A DNA stretch of 64,000 bases from a bacterium BMS3Bbin14 (GCA_002897615.1 BDTX01000011.1:62001-126000), one strand, 5' to 3'. Numbered from the stretch's first letter, positions 16,636 to 25,095 are shown. Notes: generated by a model from the letters alone, not told the origin. A program made the numbers and translations.

Positions 16636-16752
16636 TCAGGCGGAGGAATCTGTCCGGGATCAGGCCGGTAAAATTCAAGGAAATGGCCTCCCCCAAAGGC
16701 GTCAGTTCACAAATAACGTTTCGGAGAGAGGCGGCGGCCGGGAAGTAAGAGG
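16636..16752 (-). pseudogene. Decayed scar of a paralogue of the 390-residue gene at 25679-26851
   Basis: Two stretches match the ends of the 25679-26851 gene. Bases 16636-16663 resemble its last codons (25677-25706), and 16664-16750 resemble an N-terminal stretch (26703-26785, shared segment AACGTTTCGGAGAG). The 1 kb in between is absent and frames are broken. It is an internally deleted, non-coding remnant. Confidence 0.7.
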
Positions 16753-16754
16753 CC

Positions 16755-16776
16755 GGCGGCTTAAGCCGCCCTTTTT
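16755..16776 (+). terminator. Intrinsic-terminator-like hairpin
   Basis: GGCGGC, a TTAA loop and GCCGCC are followed by CTTTTT. It is six base pairs, all GC. Orientation fits rightward transcription, but no rightward gene lies immediately upstream. Confidence 0.45.
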
Positions 16777-16790
16777 CCCGACGAAGACAC

Positions 16791-16834
16791 ATAAACCGGA
16801 GTATGCACCGGCGTCAAGTGCATATCCGGTTTAT
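16791..16834. repeat. Long imperfect hairpin
   Basis: ATAAACCGGA (16791-16800) and TATGCA pair with TGCATA and TCCGGTTTAT (16825-16834), with one bulged G and an 11-base loop: a 16-bp stem. No T-run follows directly. Its role is unknown. The gap 16567-17257 otherwise holds the pseudogene scar, a terminator-like hairpin and the palindrome cluster listed separately. Confidence 0.6.
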
Positions 16835-17129
16835 TCTCTTAAAAAAGAGGAATCCCGGTCCCCGGGGCCAGGGAAGAGTCAGCCGGCTCCTGGATACGTG
16901 TATGTATTTGTTTGTTTTTTTGCTTGCCGGAAGAAAACGGGCCGGCAGGGCGGCTTGACCAGATGGCGAAAAAAAAGCAGCCGAGTGTCACCTGGTCCTT
17001 CGAACTGCCTGGCGCTCCTCGAAGCTGCCGGGAGTTGAAAAATCCGCTTCACTCAAGATGATAGGTAATCGCTTTTCAGGTCAAGCCGGCAGAGAGGCAT
17101 AGGGAGGGGAGAATCGAATGATACTTCGG

Positions 17130-17242
17130 ACCACGGCTTATACAAAGCTTTGTATAAGCCGTGGTATCCTCACAGGATACCGTTTTGGCGGTAAACGCCT
17201 GATTGCTTGTTGACGGCTATTGTTTTATTCTCTGAATCAGAG
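17130..17242. repeat. Palindrome cluster upstream of a small membrane protein gene
   Basis: Four inverted repeats lie in 113 bp. First is a perfect 36-bp palindrome (17130-17165; arm ACCACGGCTTATACAAAG, no loop). Next is GGTATCCT-CAC-AGGATACC (17163-17181), overlapping the first by 3 bp so the two compete. Then GGCG-GTAAA-CGCC (17187-17199), and last CTCTGA-A-TCAGAG (17230-17242), just before the ribosome site of the gene at 17258. Compatible with a structured leader or a protein-binding site. Confidence 0.7.
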
Positions 17243-17257
17243 ATAAGGAGATAAACA

Positions 17258-17461
17258 ATGGATACCATGAGTACCAAGATGTATACAGCTCTGAAATCAG
17301 CAGGAGCACCGGAAGAGAATGCCAAAGAGGGTGTACCTGTTCTCTGTGAACTCTATAAAAAATTTGCCAAACTGGAAGCCGGTCACCGGCTTACCCATGG
17401 GATGGTAAGTTTGAACATAATGCTAAGTATGCTTGTTATAGGTTTTTTCCTAACTCAATAA
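17258..17461 (+). CDS. Small single-pass membrane protein (67 residues)
   Basis: Starts at ATG 17258 after an AAGGAG site. The first 45 residues are hydrophilic and helical in character (TALKSAGAPEENAKEG; LYKKFAKLEAGHRL). Residues about 49-66 form one transmembrane segment (MVSLNIMLSMLVIGFFLTQ) ending two residues from the C-terminus. It has the layout of CCDC90/DUF1640-like small proteins, but this is a weak resemblance. A terminator follows. Function unknown. Confidence 0.65.
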   Translation: MDTMSTKMYTALKSAGAPEENAKEGVPVLCELYKKFAKLEAGHRLTHGMVSLNIMLSMLVIGFFLTQ

Positions 17462-17481
17462 ATCGGAAAATATATTAACGA

Positions 17482-17515
17482 TAGCCGTTCCCTTTTGGGG
17501 GCGGCTTTTTTTTTG
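17482..17515 (+). terminator. Intrinsic terminator after the 67-residue gene
   Basis: AGCCGTTCCC, a TTTT loop and GGGGGCGGCT form an imperfect stem followed by about nine T residues. It begins about 20 bp after the stop codon. Confidence 0.75.
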
Positions 17516-17539
17516 CTTTTTGCAATCAAAGGCCAGCTA

Positions 17540-18105
17540 GGAGTCTGTCGGACTTTCCCTGTTATCCTGTGAATCATGCAATTTGATAAATAATGGCCAA
17601 CTCGTTGTTTTTTCGAGATTAATCGCAAAGCACTGCTTGCTTTATGCTGTGCTTTCCGGTATATTGCCTGTAATCCTAACGCCCAGGATGAGGAGCGCGC
17701 GTAGCGTGTCTGGCTCGATCCGTTTGATGCCCCGGCGGTTAAGCCCAGCAATCGATTTGGGAAACACCATGCTCCTCATCCTGGGCGATGCCCCCGAGGT
17801 ACGAGGGGGCATCAAGTTAATACCAAGACGCCATGAGCACGAATTTTATACCAACTGACAGGAACATACTATACCTGCTACCGCCCTCTGTACAGGATTG
17901 GTTACCGGAAGACCACCTTGCACGATTTGTAGTTGATATAGTTTCTCAACTTAATCTGCGGTCCATCACTGAACAGTATGGTGGTAGAGGTTCCAAGGCC
18001 TATCACCCCAGAATGCTACTGAGTCTGCTCTTCTACGGATATGCCACCGGTATATTTTCCAGCCATAAGCTTGAGCAGGCAACGTATGATTCTGTTGCCT
18101 TCCGG
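17540..18105 (+). mobile_element. IS1182-like element, left-end remnant
   Basis: The left end begins near GGAGTCTGTCGGACTTTCC, typical of IS1182-type ends. It contains a leader of about 290 bp with inverted repeats and the first 91 codons of a transposase, then stops abruptly at about 18105, where unrelated sequence (the 3' end of the leftward 450-residue gene) begins. No right end is present. Confidence 0.65.
17681..17813 (+). promoter_or_regulatory. Structured leader of the IS1182-like transposase
   Basis: A 16-bp perfect inverted repeat (GCCCAGGATGAGGAGC at 17681-17696 and its complement at 17771-17786) encloses 74 bp. It is followed at once by GATGCCCCC / GGGGGCATC (17787-17813, 9-bp loop). 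A second GATGCCCC inside the loop (17726-17733) could pair with the same GGGGCATC, giving a mutually exclusive fold. The transposase ATG is at 17833. Confidence 0.55.
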
Positions 18106-18129
18106 TTACTTGATCCCCTCGATGACTAA
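17833..18129 (+). pseudogene. IS1182-family transposase, N-terminal fragment
   Basis: About 91 native codons remain: FIPTDRNILYLLPPSVQDWL, PEDHLARFVVDIVSQL and YHPRMLLSLLFYGYATG are the conserved N-terminal blocks of IS1182 transposases. After TYDSVAFR the expected sequence is lost, and the frame ends at 18129 within sequence belonging to the convergent gene. The DDE catalytic domain is absent, so it is inactive. Confidence 0.85.
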
Positions 18130-19458
18130 TAATCGCGCTGTTGTTGTGGCAGTTGCTCCGGTTGTGGTATCCGTTCCTCGCACAATAAAATCAAATGGTG
18201 TATCCAGCTTGATATCTGTATCGGTGTCTATGTTCAGTTTGGCTGTAGCGACAGGCTGCATGGGGATGGGGGGCGAGAAAGCGGGGTGCGCTTCTGCTGG
18301 CAGACCGGATTCAACTGTCAGGGATACCTGAGCCGAGGACGGTGAAGCTGATGATACGTTATTGATCCAGACAACGAAGTTTGCCACGTCGCCAGGGGTT
18401 GTTACGTCCACTTCCGGTTCCACCCGTATGGTGAAATCAGCCTCATCTGGATCGCAGCCATCGATCTCAGGGTGAATGGTCCACTGATTCTCTGGCTTTT
18501 GCTGATTCCCCTGGGTAAGCGGTGATTTGGCGCTGTCAATTGCCTGGCACCATTGTTTTACAGCATCCTGTGCGGTCCATGGCCAGGAACCTGACCACTT
18601 GGCGATTCGCTGCAGGTGCTTTACCGGGTGGATCTCATTCCAACCCTTGTGAAGTGAGTCATAGACCCACGTGCCGGAAACAACAACGATATCAGCATTC
18701 TGACCATTGCAGCCCCAATGGAGGGAGCCGCCCAGGGAGGGGGCAACATCACCAGGGCTGGCTGCATCGCTGAGGGCATGGGCAAGGCCGGCAATGATCA
18801 TGATCACCGAAGCAACGGTGAGCGCAACGCCTATCGCACATGCGATCCATCCAATGACAGGAATAAAGCAAAGGAATGAAGCTGCTGTGGCGAGAGATAA
18901 TACAGCAACAAGGGCGATAAGCCACTTGCGAAGAATATCCATCCCCGCGCCTTCAATCTCACAATGCAAAACTGCGGATTTAGGGTCTGAGCAGCCCGGA
19001 CCGCTTGATTCATAACCATTCGTCTGCCAGCCAAGACCTTCATTTTTCGTGGCATCTTGTTGCTTAATCAATTCTTCACCCAAAAAACCATCCGAGGAAA
19101 CGGTGTTGTATGATGCCCCTATTGGATGTGGCGGTAAGAGAAGATTGAAACTGTAATCGCTGTCGAAACGCTCAAAGCCTTTTTTTTCTTCTGGTGATTC
19201 CACGCTGATTACCATTCCAATGGCGCATTTGTCACCACCGAGGCATACCAGACGACCTTTCAGCCACCACTCGGTGAAAGCCAGCATGGCCGATGCAGCC
19301 CCCAACAGGACGACCGGGGCGATGCCTAAAAAAGCCCCCACCCCCCCCGCGATGATCCCCGCGATAATTCCGAAAGCGCCAAGTAGAACAGACTCAGCGA
19401 TGGGCGCCGGACTGTGGTCAGCTGGTTGGACACATTCAGTGTAGTGTGGATACGACAT
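18106..19458 (-). CDS. Unknown membrane protein with C-terminal Ig-like domain (450 residues)
   Basis: Family not recognised. Residues about 18-60 are Gly/Ala-rich and hydrophobic (SVLLGAFGIIAGIIAGGVGAF); a second pair of membrane segments spans about 180-235 (WLIALVAVLSLATAASFL; VASVIMIIAGLAHAL). The C-terminal 110 residues (DVANFVVWINNVSSASPSS; TDIKLDTPFDFIVRG) look like a beta-sandwich. GGAGGTAG just before ATG 19458 fixes the start. Last gene of the leftward accessory operon. Its stop codon lies at the junction with the IS1182 remnant, so the native C-terminus may be altered. Confidence 0.72.
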   Translation of the reverse strand: MSYPHYTECVQPADHSPAPIAESVLLGAFGIIAGIIAGGVGAFLGIAPVVLLGAASAMLAFTEWWLKGRLVCLGGDKCAIGMVISVESPEEKKGFERFDSDYSFNLLLPPHPIGASYNTVSSDGFLGEELIKQQDATKNEGLGWQTNGYESSGPGCSDPKSAVLHCEIEGAGMDILRKWLIALVAVLSLATAASFLCFIPVIGWIACAIGVALTVASVIMIIAGLAHALSDAASPGDVAPSLGGSLHWGCNGQNADIVVVSGTWVYDSLHKGWNEIHPVKHLQRIAKWSGSWPWTAQDAVKQWCQAIDSAKSPLTQGNQQKPENQWTIHPEIDGCDPDEADFTIRVEPEVDVTTPGDVANFVVWINNVSSASPSSAQVSLTVESGLPAEAHPAFSPPIPMQPVATAKLNIDTDTDIKLDTPFDFIVRGTDTTTGATATTTARLLVIEGIK

Positions 19459-19460
19459 GG

Positions 19461-20489
19461 CTACCTCCCATCTACATAGAGAGTTACACCGCCCGCACAA
19501 CCGTAGCTGTAGAAGGCGTTGATATTGATCGGCTGTTGGCCTGTGAAACCATCTGGCGCGTCCACGGTTACATGGATCGGCTGTTTCTCCCCCGGTGCCA
19601 ATTCAGGATTCTCCGGCTCGATTGATACTTCAAAGCCCGGAGGTATGGGGTAATTGGACGGGGCATGCAACGCAAGCATCTTCTGAGCTGCTTCGGTCGC
19701 AGCTTGCATTGATGGGGCAGTGATTTTCACTCGGTGAGTCAGCCTGGGCAATTTGTCGCATGGCTGCCGGCCGGGAATCTGGTAAGCATCGACCTTGAAT
19801 TTGTACTTTTGGGTTTCGTGGGTGGTGTTATGCAGGGTGAATGTGAAATGGGCTGGGGACTGAACAGCCTGGACGTTGGTATTTTCCTGACCAAGGTTAT
19901 TGCCCGGGTTGGCATCATCCATCCAATCCAGGAACACCTTGATGCAGTAATGCCCGGCTGTTTTGGGAGTGCGCCAAATGACTTTGGCAAAGGTGGGATG
20001 GTTTACGCCCCCCTTGACACCCAGATTGACCACTGTGTCATTGATAGGGTAATGTTTGGCCCCGACCCCGAAACTACGATAAGAGAAACGCACCGGCATA
20101 CCTATTACCGGTGCTTCCGTCGAGTTGTTCCAGATGCGGGCTACAATCTCATACTCAGTATCAGCATCCAACGAGGACGATGAGACTGCGACGCCATTCT
20201 TGAAAAGCTGGATGTCGGGATTATCCCACGTGACTGCAAACCCCTGTGCCAGAAGATACTCCTGGGAGTAAATCAAGGGGTCAGGTTTTTTAAAAGCAGA
20301 ACTGGAGATGGGAACACATCGTTTGTATGTGCGCCTGCGGTCCCGCTCTGGCAGCTTCTTTCTGCGGTAGCAACCACGGATACGGCGGATAAGATCTCGC
20401 CAGAGCGCACACAGCGCCGGAATGAACTCGCGTAATGCCGTCCATAATAAGCGGATCACAAAGATCGGCCATTGCAAGGCTCTTTCCAT
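19461..20489 (-). CDS. Unknown protein with N-terminal membrane anchor and CARDB-like domain
   Basis: 342 residues. An N-terminal hydrophobic segment (WPIFVIRLLWTALREFIPAL) is followed by a strongly basic stretch (RRIRGCYRRKKLPERDRRR). A CARDB-like adhesion domain spans about residues 80-210 (NPDIQLFKNG; YEIVARIWNNSTEAP; HYCIKVFLDW; NPGNNLGQENT), then a second beta-sandwich with PENPELAPGEKQPIHVTVDAP. The stop TAG lies inside the ribosome site of the next gene, 2 bp before its ATG, so the two are coupled. AGGGGG precedes the start. No function is known. Confidence 0.72.
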   Translation of the reverse strand: MERALQWPIFVIRLLWTALREFIPALCALWRDLIRRIRGCYRRKKLPERDRRRTYKRCVPISSSAFKKPDPLIYSQEYLLAQGFAVTWDNPDIQLFKNGVAVSSSSLDADTEYEIVARIWNNSTEAPVIGMPVRFSYRSFGVGAKHYPINDTVVNLGVKGGVNHPTFAKVIWRTPKTAGHYCIKVFLDWMDDANPGNNLGQENTNVQAVQSPAHFTFTLHNTTHETQKYKFKVDAYQIPGRQPCDKLPRLTHRVKITAPSMQAATEAAQKMLALHAPSNYPIPPGFEVSIEPENPELAPGEKQPIHVTVDAPDGFTGQQPININAFYSYGCAGGVTLYVDGR

Positions 20490-20759
20490 AAAAGCACCCC
20501 CTTCACCTACAATTCGTTATACATAAGTTCGATACTAAAGAATATTATTTTGTATTAATATGTTACACCATACATTATGGTCCTTCTCGATAGCGCCAGA
20601 AAGGGCAAAATTTGAGTGAAGATGAAATAATAGAATACAGACACTCTACTGCCTGTCACATTGGGCCACTGTATCCAAAATCTTCAGGTACGTGTTATAG
20701 ACCTTCTCGCATGTAATATCTAATGCCTGACCTCATCACTGTCACGGTCCATTGTCTCA

Positions 20760-22183
20760 CTTCAACTTTCGGGCTTAAACGACAGGGGCAAATAAAAAAT
20801 CACAACCGACTGAAAAATAACATAAAAACGTGAAAAGCTCTTCACTCTCCGGTATATTGGGGATTGCGAAAAACTCAATAAATCCAAAGAGGAAGAGCTT
20901 AAATGAATACTACCAGTTATTTTTCGCGACAACAAGCAGCAAAACAGCTGCAGGGTCGTGTCGAATCGTTCTTTGACACATTTACCGTCGGTACTCTGCT
21001 CAACACCAGCGGAATCAGAAAAATTAGGGGTGCATCTCCGCTGACGGTTTTTCAGTCGGTGTTCATGCTGGCTTTTCAGGGGACAAACTTTTTTCGAGGG
21101 ATTGTCCTCAATGATGAGCTGGCTTTTGGCAAGGATGCAGCCTATGAACTGCTGAAGAATCCACGGTATAACTGGCGATCCTTTATGTTTAAACTTGCCG
21201 GTATGGTTTGTCGTTTTTTTGACCTGCTGACCAGTGAAGAACGTGAAAAGGTACTGATCGTGGACGACAGCACCTATAATAGATCCCGATCCCGATGCGT
21301 TGAGTTGCTGGCCAGAATCTTTGACCATAATTCCGGCAATTATTTGAACGGATTTAAGCTGTTGCAGCTTGGTTGGTCTGACGGAGTGAGCTTCGTGCCC
21401 CTTGATTTTGTCCTCCGTTCTTCGGCCAATAAAAAGAGCCGAATTCAGGAGGCAATCAAAAAACTGGATAAACGTACCTGTGGATATAAACGTCGCAAGG
21501 AGGCGATGACCAAATCGACAGAACTGCCTGAAGATATGATCAAGCGCGTGCTGGCTCGTGGTGTCCGGGCCGACTACCTTCTCATGGACAGCTGGTTTTG
21601 TTTTGCCGGGTTGATTGCCAAGCTTGGGAAGTCGGTGCCGGTGATCTGCATGGCCAAGGATCTCAACTCCATTTTTTATCAGCACAAGAATGTACATGTT
21701 CGCCTTGGCGAACTGTACAAGCGATTGCGCAAGAAACCAGGGCGGGCGAAAATTCTTGCCAGCGTTGTCGTTGACATGAAGGGCGGAACAAGGGTTAAGG
21801 TTGTGTTTGTCCGACACCGGAACAGCAGGAAATGGCTTGCCTTGCTGTCTACTGATACAGAACTTGCTGATGAGGAAATAGTAAGAATTTATGGAAAACG
21901 CTGGGATATCGAGGTGTTTTTCAAAATGGCTAAACAGCACCTGAACCTTGTTCCACGCATGTTGTGATGAGATTGATGACATAACCTTGTTGACCGCTAT
22001 GCAACGCTTATTCGCGTTGGCTTTGAATAAAGTCCGGGCAACAGGAGAATTTACCGAGCGGGTTATTTCATCTATGCTTGATGCAATCATGGGCACGGCT
22101 ATTGATATATTGAATACCCACAAGGGGATAACGCTATCTTTATCCGAGAAAACGATAAGTTAAAGCAAGTCCGAAAGTTGAGG
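20760..22183 (+). mobile_element. IS4-superfamily insertion sequence, internally deleted
   Basis: Terminal inverted repeats are visible: CTTCAACTTTCGGGCTT at 20760-20776 and its near-complement ending at 22183 (two mismatches in 17). The element carries one transposase gene, broken by an internal deletion. The right end lies within the papain-like peptidase gene. No matching target duplication could be found because the sequence left of the element is not peptidase sequence. Its ends are unrelated to the MITE ends. The gap 20490-20759 is AT-rich and shows nothing else. Confidence 0.8.
20903..22163 (+). pseudogene. IS4-like DDE transposase, internally deleted and frameshifted
   Basis: The first 349 codons (20903 to about 21947) are intact and include VLIVDDSTYNRSRSR (first catalytic Asp), ADYLLMDSWFCF (second Asp) and YGKRWDIEVFFKMAKQHL (third acidic block). 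At about 21948 the sequence jumps in another frame to LFHACCDEIDDITLLTAMQRLF, the normal C-terminal part, which runs to 22163. About 60 residues between them are missing (family expectation). The product is presumably inactive. Confidence 0.85.
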
Positions 22184-22655
22184 CATAGACAAAGGCTGAA
22201 GGATCATTGTCGAAATCGGCGACTACATAGGGCCAGTATTTTTCCGGGGCAATGCCGCATAAGGCCAATGCCCCCATCGTGTTCCTCAGCCATGCTCCCG
22301 TATCGCCCGTAACGCCCATGAGATTGCGGGTAGTTTTGTAGACAAAAAGCCTGGAACCGTCAAGGTACTTCCCGAATGCCCGGCGCTGGAAATATTCGAT
22401 CACGCCGACAGCGGCGTGAGCGGTGCATGATCCAAGGTTTTTCTGGTTCTCAACGGGAGAACAATAATTTCTCCAATCCACACTGGCCGGGAATGAAGGA
22501 TTAGCTTTTTGGGAAAGGCCTAATTTTTCGGCCATCTCCGGTAGGTCCGCCATCTCTTCGGTATAGTCCCTGAGATCCGGAAGCGGGGGAAGCCAGCCTG
22601 TTCCCAATTCCTCTTCGATTCCCGGGAGTTCCAATTTTTCATAAATGGGATACAT
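22184..22655 (-). pseudogene. C1 (papain-like) family peptidase, truncated by an IS
   Basis: The first ~158 residues are intact: GTGWLPPLPDLRDYT near residue 18, SVDWRNYCSPVENQKNLG near 58, the active-site cysteine in GSCTAHAAVGVIEYFQRR near 75, then YKTTRNLMGVTGDTGAWLR. After FVYA the frame runs into the IS4-like element and ends within it at 22140. The half holding the catalytic His and Asn is gone, and it is not found left of the IS. A strong GGAGG precedes ATG 22655. It lacks a signal peptide. Second gene of the leftward accessory operon. Confidence 0.85.
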
Positions 22656-22729
22656 TTCTTCCTCCTTTCAGCTTATTGGAAGATAAATCAAGTTTTCGCC
22701 TTGGCCTAATTTACTCCGGTGCGTCTGCT

Positions 22730-24982
22730 TTAGGGCTTCATGAGGGCAAAGGCCGATGTGTCATGATCCTCATATTGACGGATGCGGCTGTAGCCGTTGC
22801 GGGTCCGCGGCCAAGTGTGCAGTTCAACCGCAAATGTGCAACGACTGTAAGGACCTTTGGCACCTATTTTTCGCAGCAGATAATCTGCTGCGAACGTGAG
22901 GGTTGCCGGGGAATGAGCGGGAATAGCAGAGGGATAAGCTGCCACTGTTGTTCCGGAAATGCCTCGTTTGATTGACAGGTTGTAGTGTGCAAGAAAGTCA
23001 CGGGCCGGTGGTTGTTGGTGATATGCAACATAAGTGATAGAGACAGTGTCTTTTTTCGCGTCGCTATACTCAATGAACTGGCATTCGCCGGTGGGGGTGC
23101 CGCCAAGTCCAACGGACTGGATATCGGCAACGGTGTCGGTGTTGTCTACCCAGATATTAAAGTAAACGCTGCCGCCCGGCTGTACATTCGGATCAGTGTC
23201 GACCGGCCAGACACCGCCGCTGGCGCCGGCGGTCGGCAGGAAAAATTTCCATTGCGAACCGGCAGTTGTCGGATCAAGGTTATTGCCGGCGGCATCAAAC
23301 ATTTCCAGACGCAAGGTGTAGCGGCCATCGGCCACTTGCGGCAGGTATCTGTTGAGATCACTGTCCCAGAGAGCCGTTCGCCATATGGCAAATGCCCGGT
23401 CATTACGGCTGAGGGCTATCCAGTCCTTCCCTGGATCCGGCACCTTAAACAGGCTCGCTGTTCCATTGACGGCAAAAGGGCCCAACTCTTCAGGGACGAT
23501 AAAGAAGTCGGTGCCAATCCGGGTCAGGTAACGGTGAGTGACAGGTGCACTGATAAATGTCCAGTTTGACGTTCCCGCAGGCGCATAAGACCAGCGATAA
23601 TAATGAACTCCTTTGCTCTGCAGGTCATCATGAAACTGCATCCTGAAATGCAGAGTCGTACCGTATGGATCGGATGCATTATAGAGCCCCCGGTTTGCGT
23701 TTGGAATATCACCGCTTTTCAGGTGTGCCTGTTCGATATCGTACCAGCCATCATTTCCTATCCCAAGAGGCATGACATAAACGCCTTGTTTGTCTGGCTG
23801 GCCATCCTTTTCACAGATGACCGCGTTCTGGTCGGTCACCAGCAGGTTAACCGGTTTGCCGCCGGGATGGTTCCAGTAGGTATGGCAAAGCACGGGATAA
23901 CGTGCATAGATAACCCGTTCGGTGCCATCCACTTTTTGTCGTACGCGGAACCAGAGGTCCGGCTTGTCATGATCACAGACGGATATCCAGATTATTGTTG
24001 AGAAACTGCCGTCCGGCTGCAGTACAGCGGTCCCGATTTTCTGCATTCCGTAAAAACGGCACCACTGCCACCAGAGCCAGTGAATCCACGGATACCAGCA
24101 GAGCCAGTAACGGAAAACATGAAATTTTTCTATCAGCAATGTACGAAACTGCTGGGTGTTGGAATAGACAATCTCTGACAACTTCACATCACCAGCGGTT
24201 TCACTGTTGAGCCAGGACTGCTTTTTCGTTATAGACATTGTGGATAAATGCTGATCAAGGCGGGTCCTGGCTGTATCCAGCGCCGCAACCCGGTTGGTGG
24301 CAAATGACCATTCACGCGGCAGCTGCGCTACTTTTGCCAGGATATTGCTGCCGATCGGCGGGTGTGGGCCGGGTGGAGTGCCACACCAACCGTCATCTTC
24401 GTCGTCCCACCATGCCGGCAGCTCCTTGAGGCCGGGGATGTCAAATGGGGGCGGGTCCAGAACAAGATCTATGATGCCGTCGCGGATACGTTCGATAACC
24501 AGGTCGGGAAGTTTCAGAAAACAGTAAAGATCCACATCGTAAATATCGACTTCGCCAAGACAGACGGGATTCTTTTGGCCATCGGTTTGTTTTTCAACAG
24601 TGCCGGTTACGTGGTAAGGAAATTTTATCCAGCATATCCAGACCAGTTTCGCAATGTTTATGGTCAAAATATTTCTTTTCCGTGGCAGCTCCCGAAGACG
24701 ATGGGTGCAAAGCCGTTGCTGTGCCAGCAGTTTTAACTCCTCAACCTTTGGGCCAACCTTGACGGTCAGGCTTTCTTCGTCTTCTTTTCCTTTATATGTA
24801 ACAGTAGCAACACCACTTCCCTGTTTATCGGGATCCGCTCTTATTGGGGCCTCTGCAATGAGCCGGCCGGTACGATTGAAAAGATAGACAATGATTTCCG
24901 GCCATTCTTGTTGCGGTTCCAGATCATGGAGTTCGACATTGATCCGCAGGGATCGTTCTTTTTCCCTATGCTCTTCTGTCAT
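22730..24982 (-). CDS. Unknown 750-residue beta-rich protein, first gene of the accessory operon
   Basis: Family not recognised. There is no signal peptide. Residues 1-90 look like a beta-sandwich (LRINVELHDLEPQ; IIVYLFNRTGRLIAEAPI). The region 115-190 carries KFPYHVTGTVEKQTDG and CLGEVDIYDVDLYCFLKLPDL, transthyretin-like. A Trp-rich stretch (YWLCWYPWIHWLWWQWC) lies near residue 310, followed by QPDGSFSTIIWIS. The C-terminal half has repeated beta-domain features (YTLRLEMFDAAGNNLD; GSVYFNIWVDNTDT). It is 74 bp upstream of the papain-like gene, and both point leftward. Lower GC than flanking core genes, by eye. Confidence 0.7.
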   Translation of the reverse strand: MTEEHREKERSLRINVELHDLEPQQEWPEIIVYLFNRTGRLIAEAPIRADPDKQGSGVATVTYKGKEDEESLTVKVGPKVEELKLLAQQRLCTHRLRELPRKRNILTINIAKLVWICWIKFPYHVTGTVEKQTDGQKNPVCLGEVDIYDVDLYCFLKLPDLVIERIRDGIIDLVLDPPPFDIPGLKELPAWWDDEDDGWCGTPPGPHPPIGSNILAKVAQLPREWSFATNRVAALDTARTRLDQHLSTMSITKKQSWLNSETAGDVKLSEIVYSNTQQFRTLLIEKFHVFRYWLCWYPWIHWLWWQWCRFYGMQKIGTAVLQPDGSFSTIIWISVCDHDKPDLWFRVRQKVDGTERVIYARYPVLCHTYWNHPGGKPVNLLVTDQNAVICEKDGQPDKQGVYVMPLGIGNDGWYDIEQAHLKSGDIPNANRGLYNASDPYGTTLHFRMQFHDDLQSKGVHYYRWSYAPAGTSNWTFISAPVTHRYLTRIGTDFFIVPEELGPFAVNGTASLFKVPDPGKDWIALSRNDRAFAIWRTALWDSDLNRYLPQVADGRYTLRLEMFDAAGNNLDPTTAGSQWKFFLPTAGASGGVWPVDTDPNVQPGGSVYFNIWVDNTDTVADIQSVGLGGTPTGECQFIEYSDAKKDTVSITYVAYHQQPPARDFLAHYNLSIKRGISGTTVAAYPSAIPAHSPATLTFAADYLLRKIGAKGPYSRCTFAVELHTWPRTRNGYSRIRQYEDHDTSAFALMKP

Positions 24983-25065
24983 GGTTTTCCCCTGTTTTTT
25001 GAATGAGTAAAATGTTGCGCATCCTTGATGGGTATTGCAATTACTTTTCGTAGCAGGTTACTTAT

Positions 25066-25095
25066 GAGAAATACCGGTTAGAGAAATACCGGTTA
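25066..25095. repeat. Two tandem 15-bp repeats upstream of the accessory operon
   Basis: GAGAAATACCGGTTA occurs twice head to tail, about 85 bp upstream of the 750-residue gene. It could be a paired regulator-binding site. The rest of the gap 24983-25678 shows no gene, only this repeat and one hairpin. Confidence 0.6.

Noticed and set aside
20762-22123. 453-codon frame on the minus strand
   Set aside because: Antisense to the IS4-like transposase, whose catalytic motifs are clear on the plus strand.
20760-22183. The IS4-like element as the source of the MITE family
   Set aside because: Its ends (CTTCAACTTTCGG) share no similarity with the MITE ends, and its transposase is broken.
20740-22200. 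Target-site duplication for the IS4-like element
   Set aside because: The flanks TTGTCTCA and CATAGACAA are not direct repeats; their inverted resemblance is probably chance, and the left flank is not from the interrupted gene.
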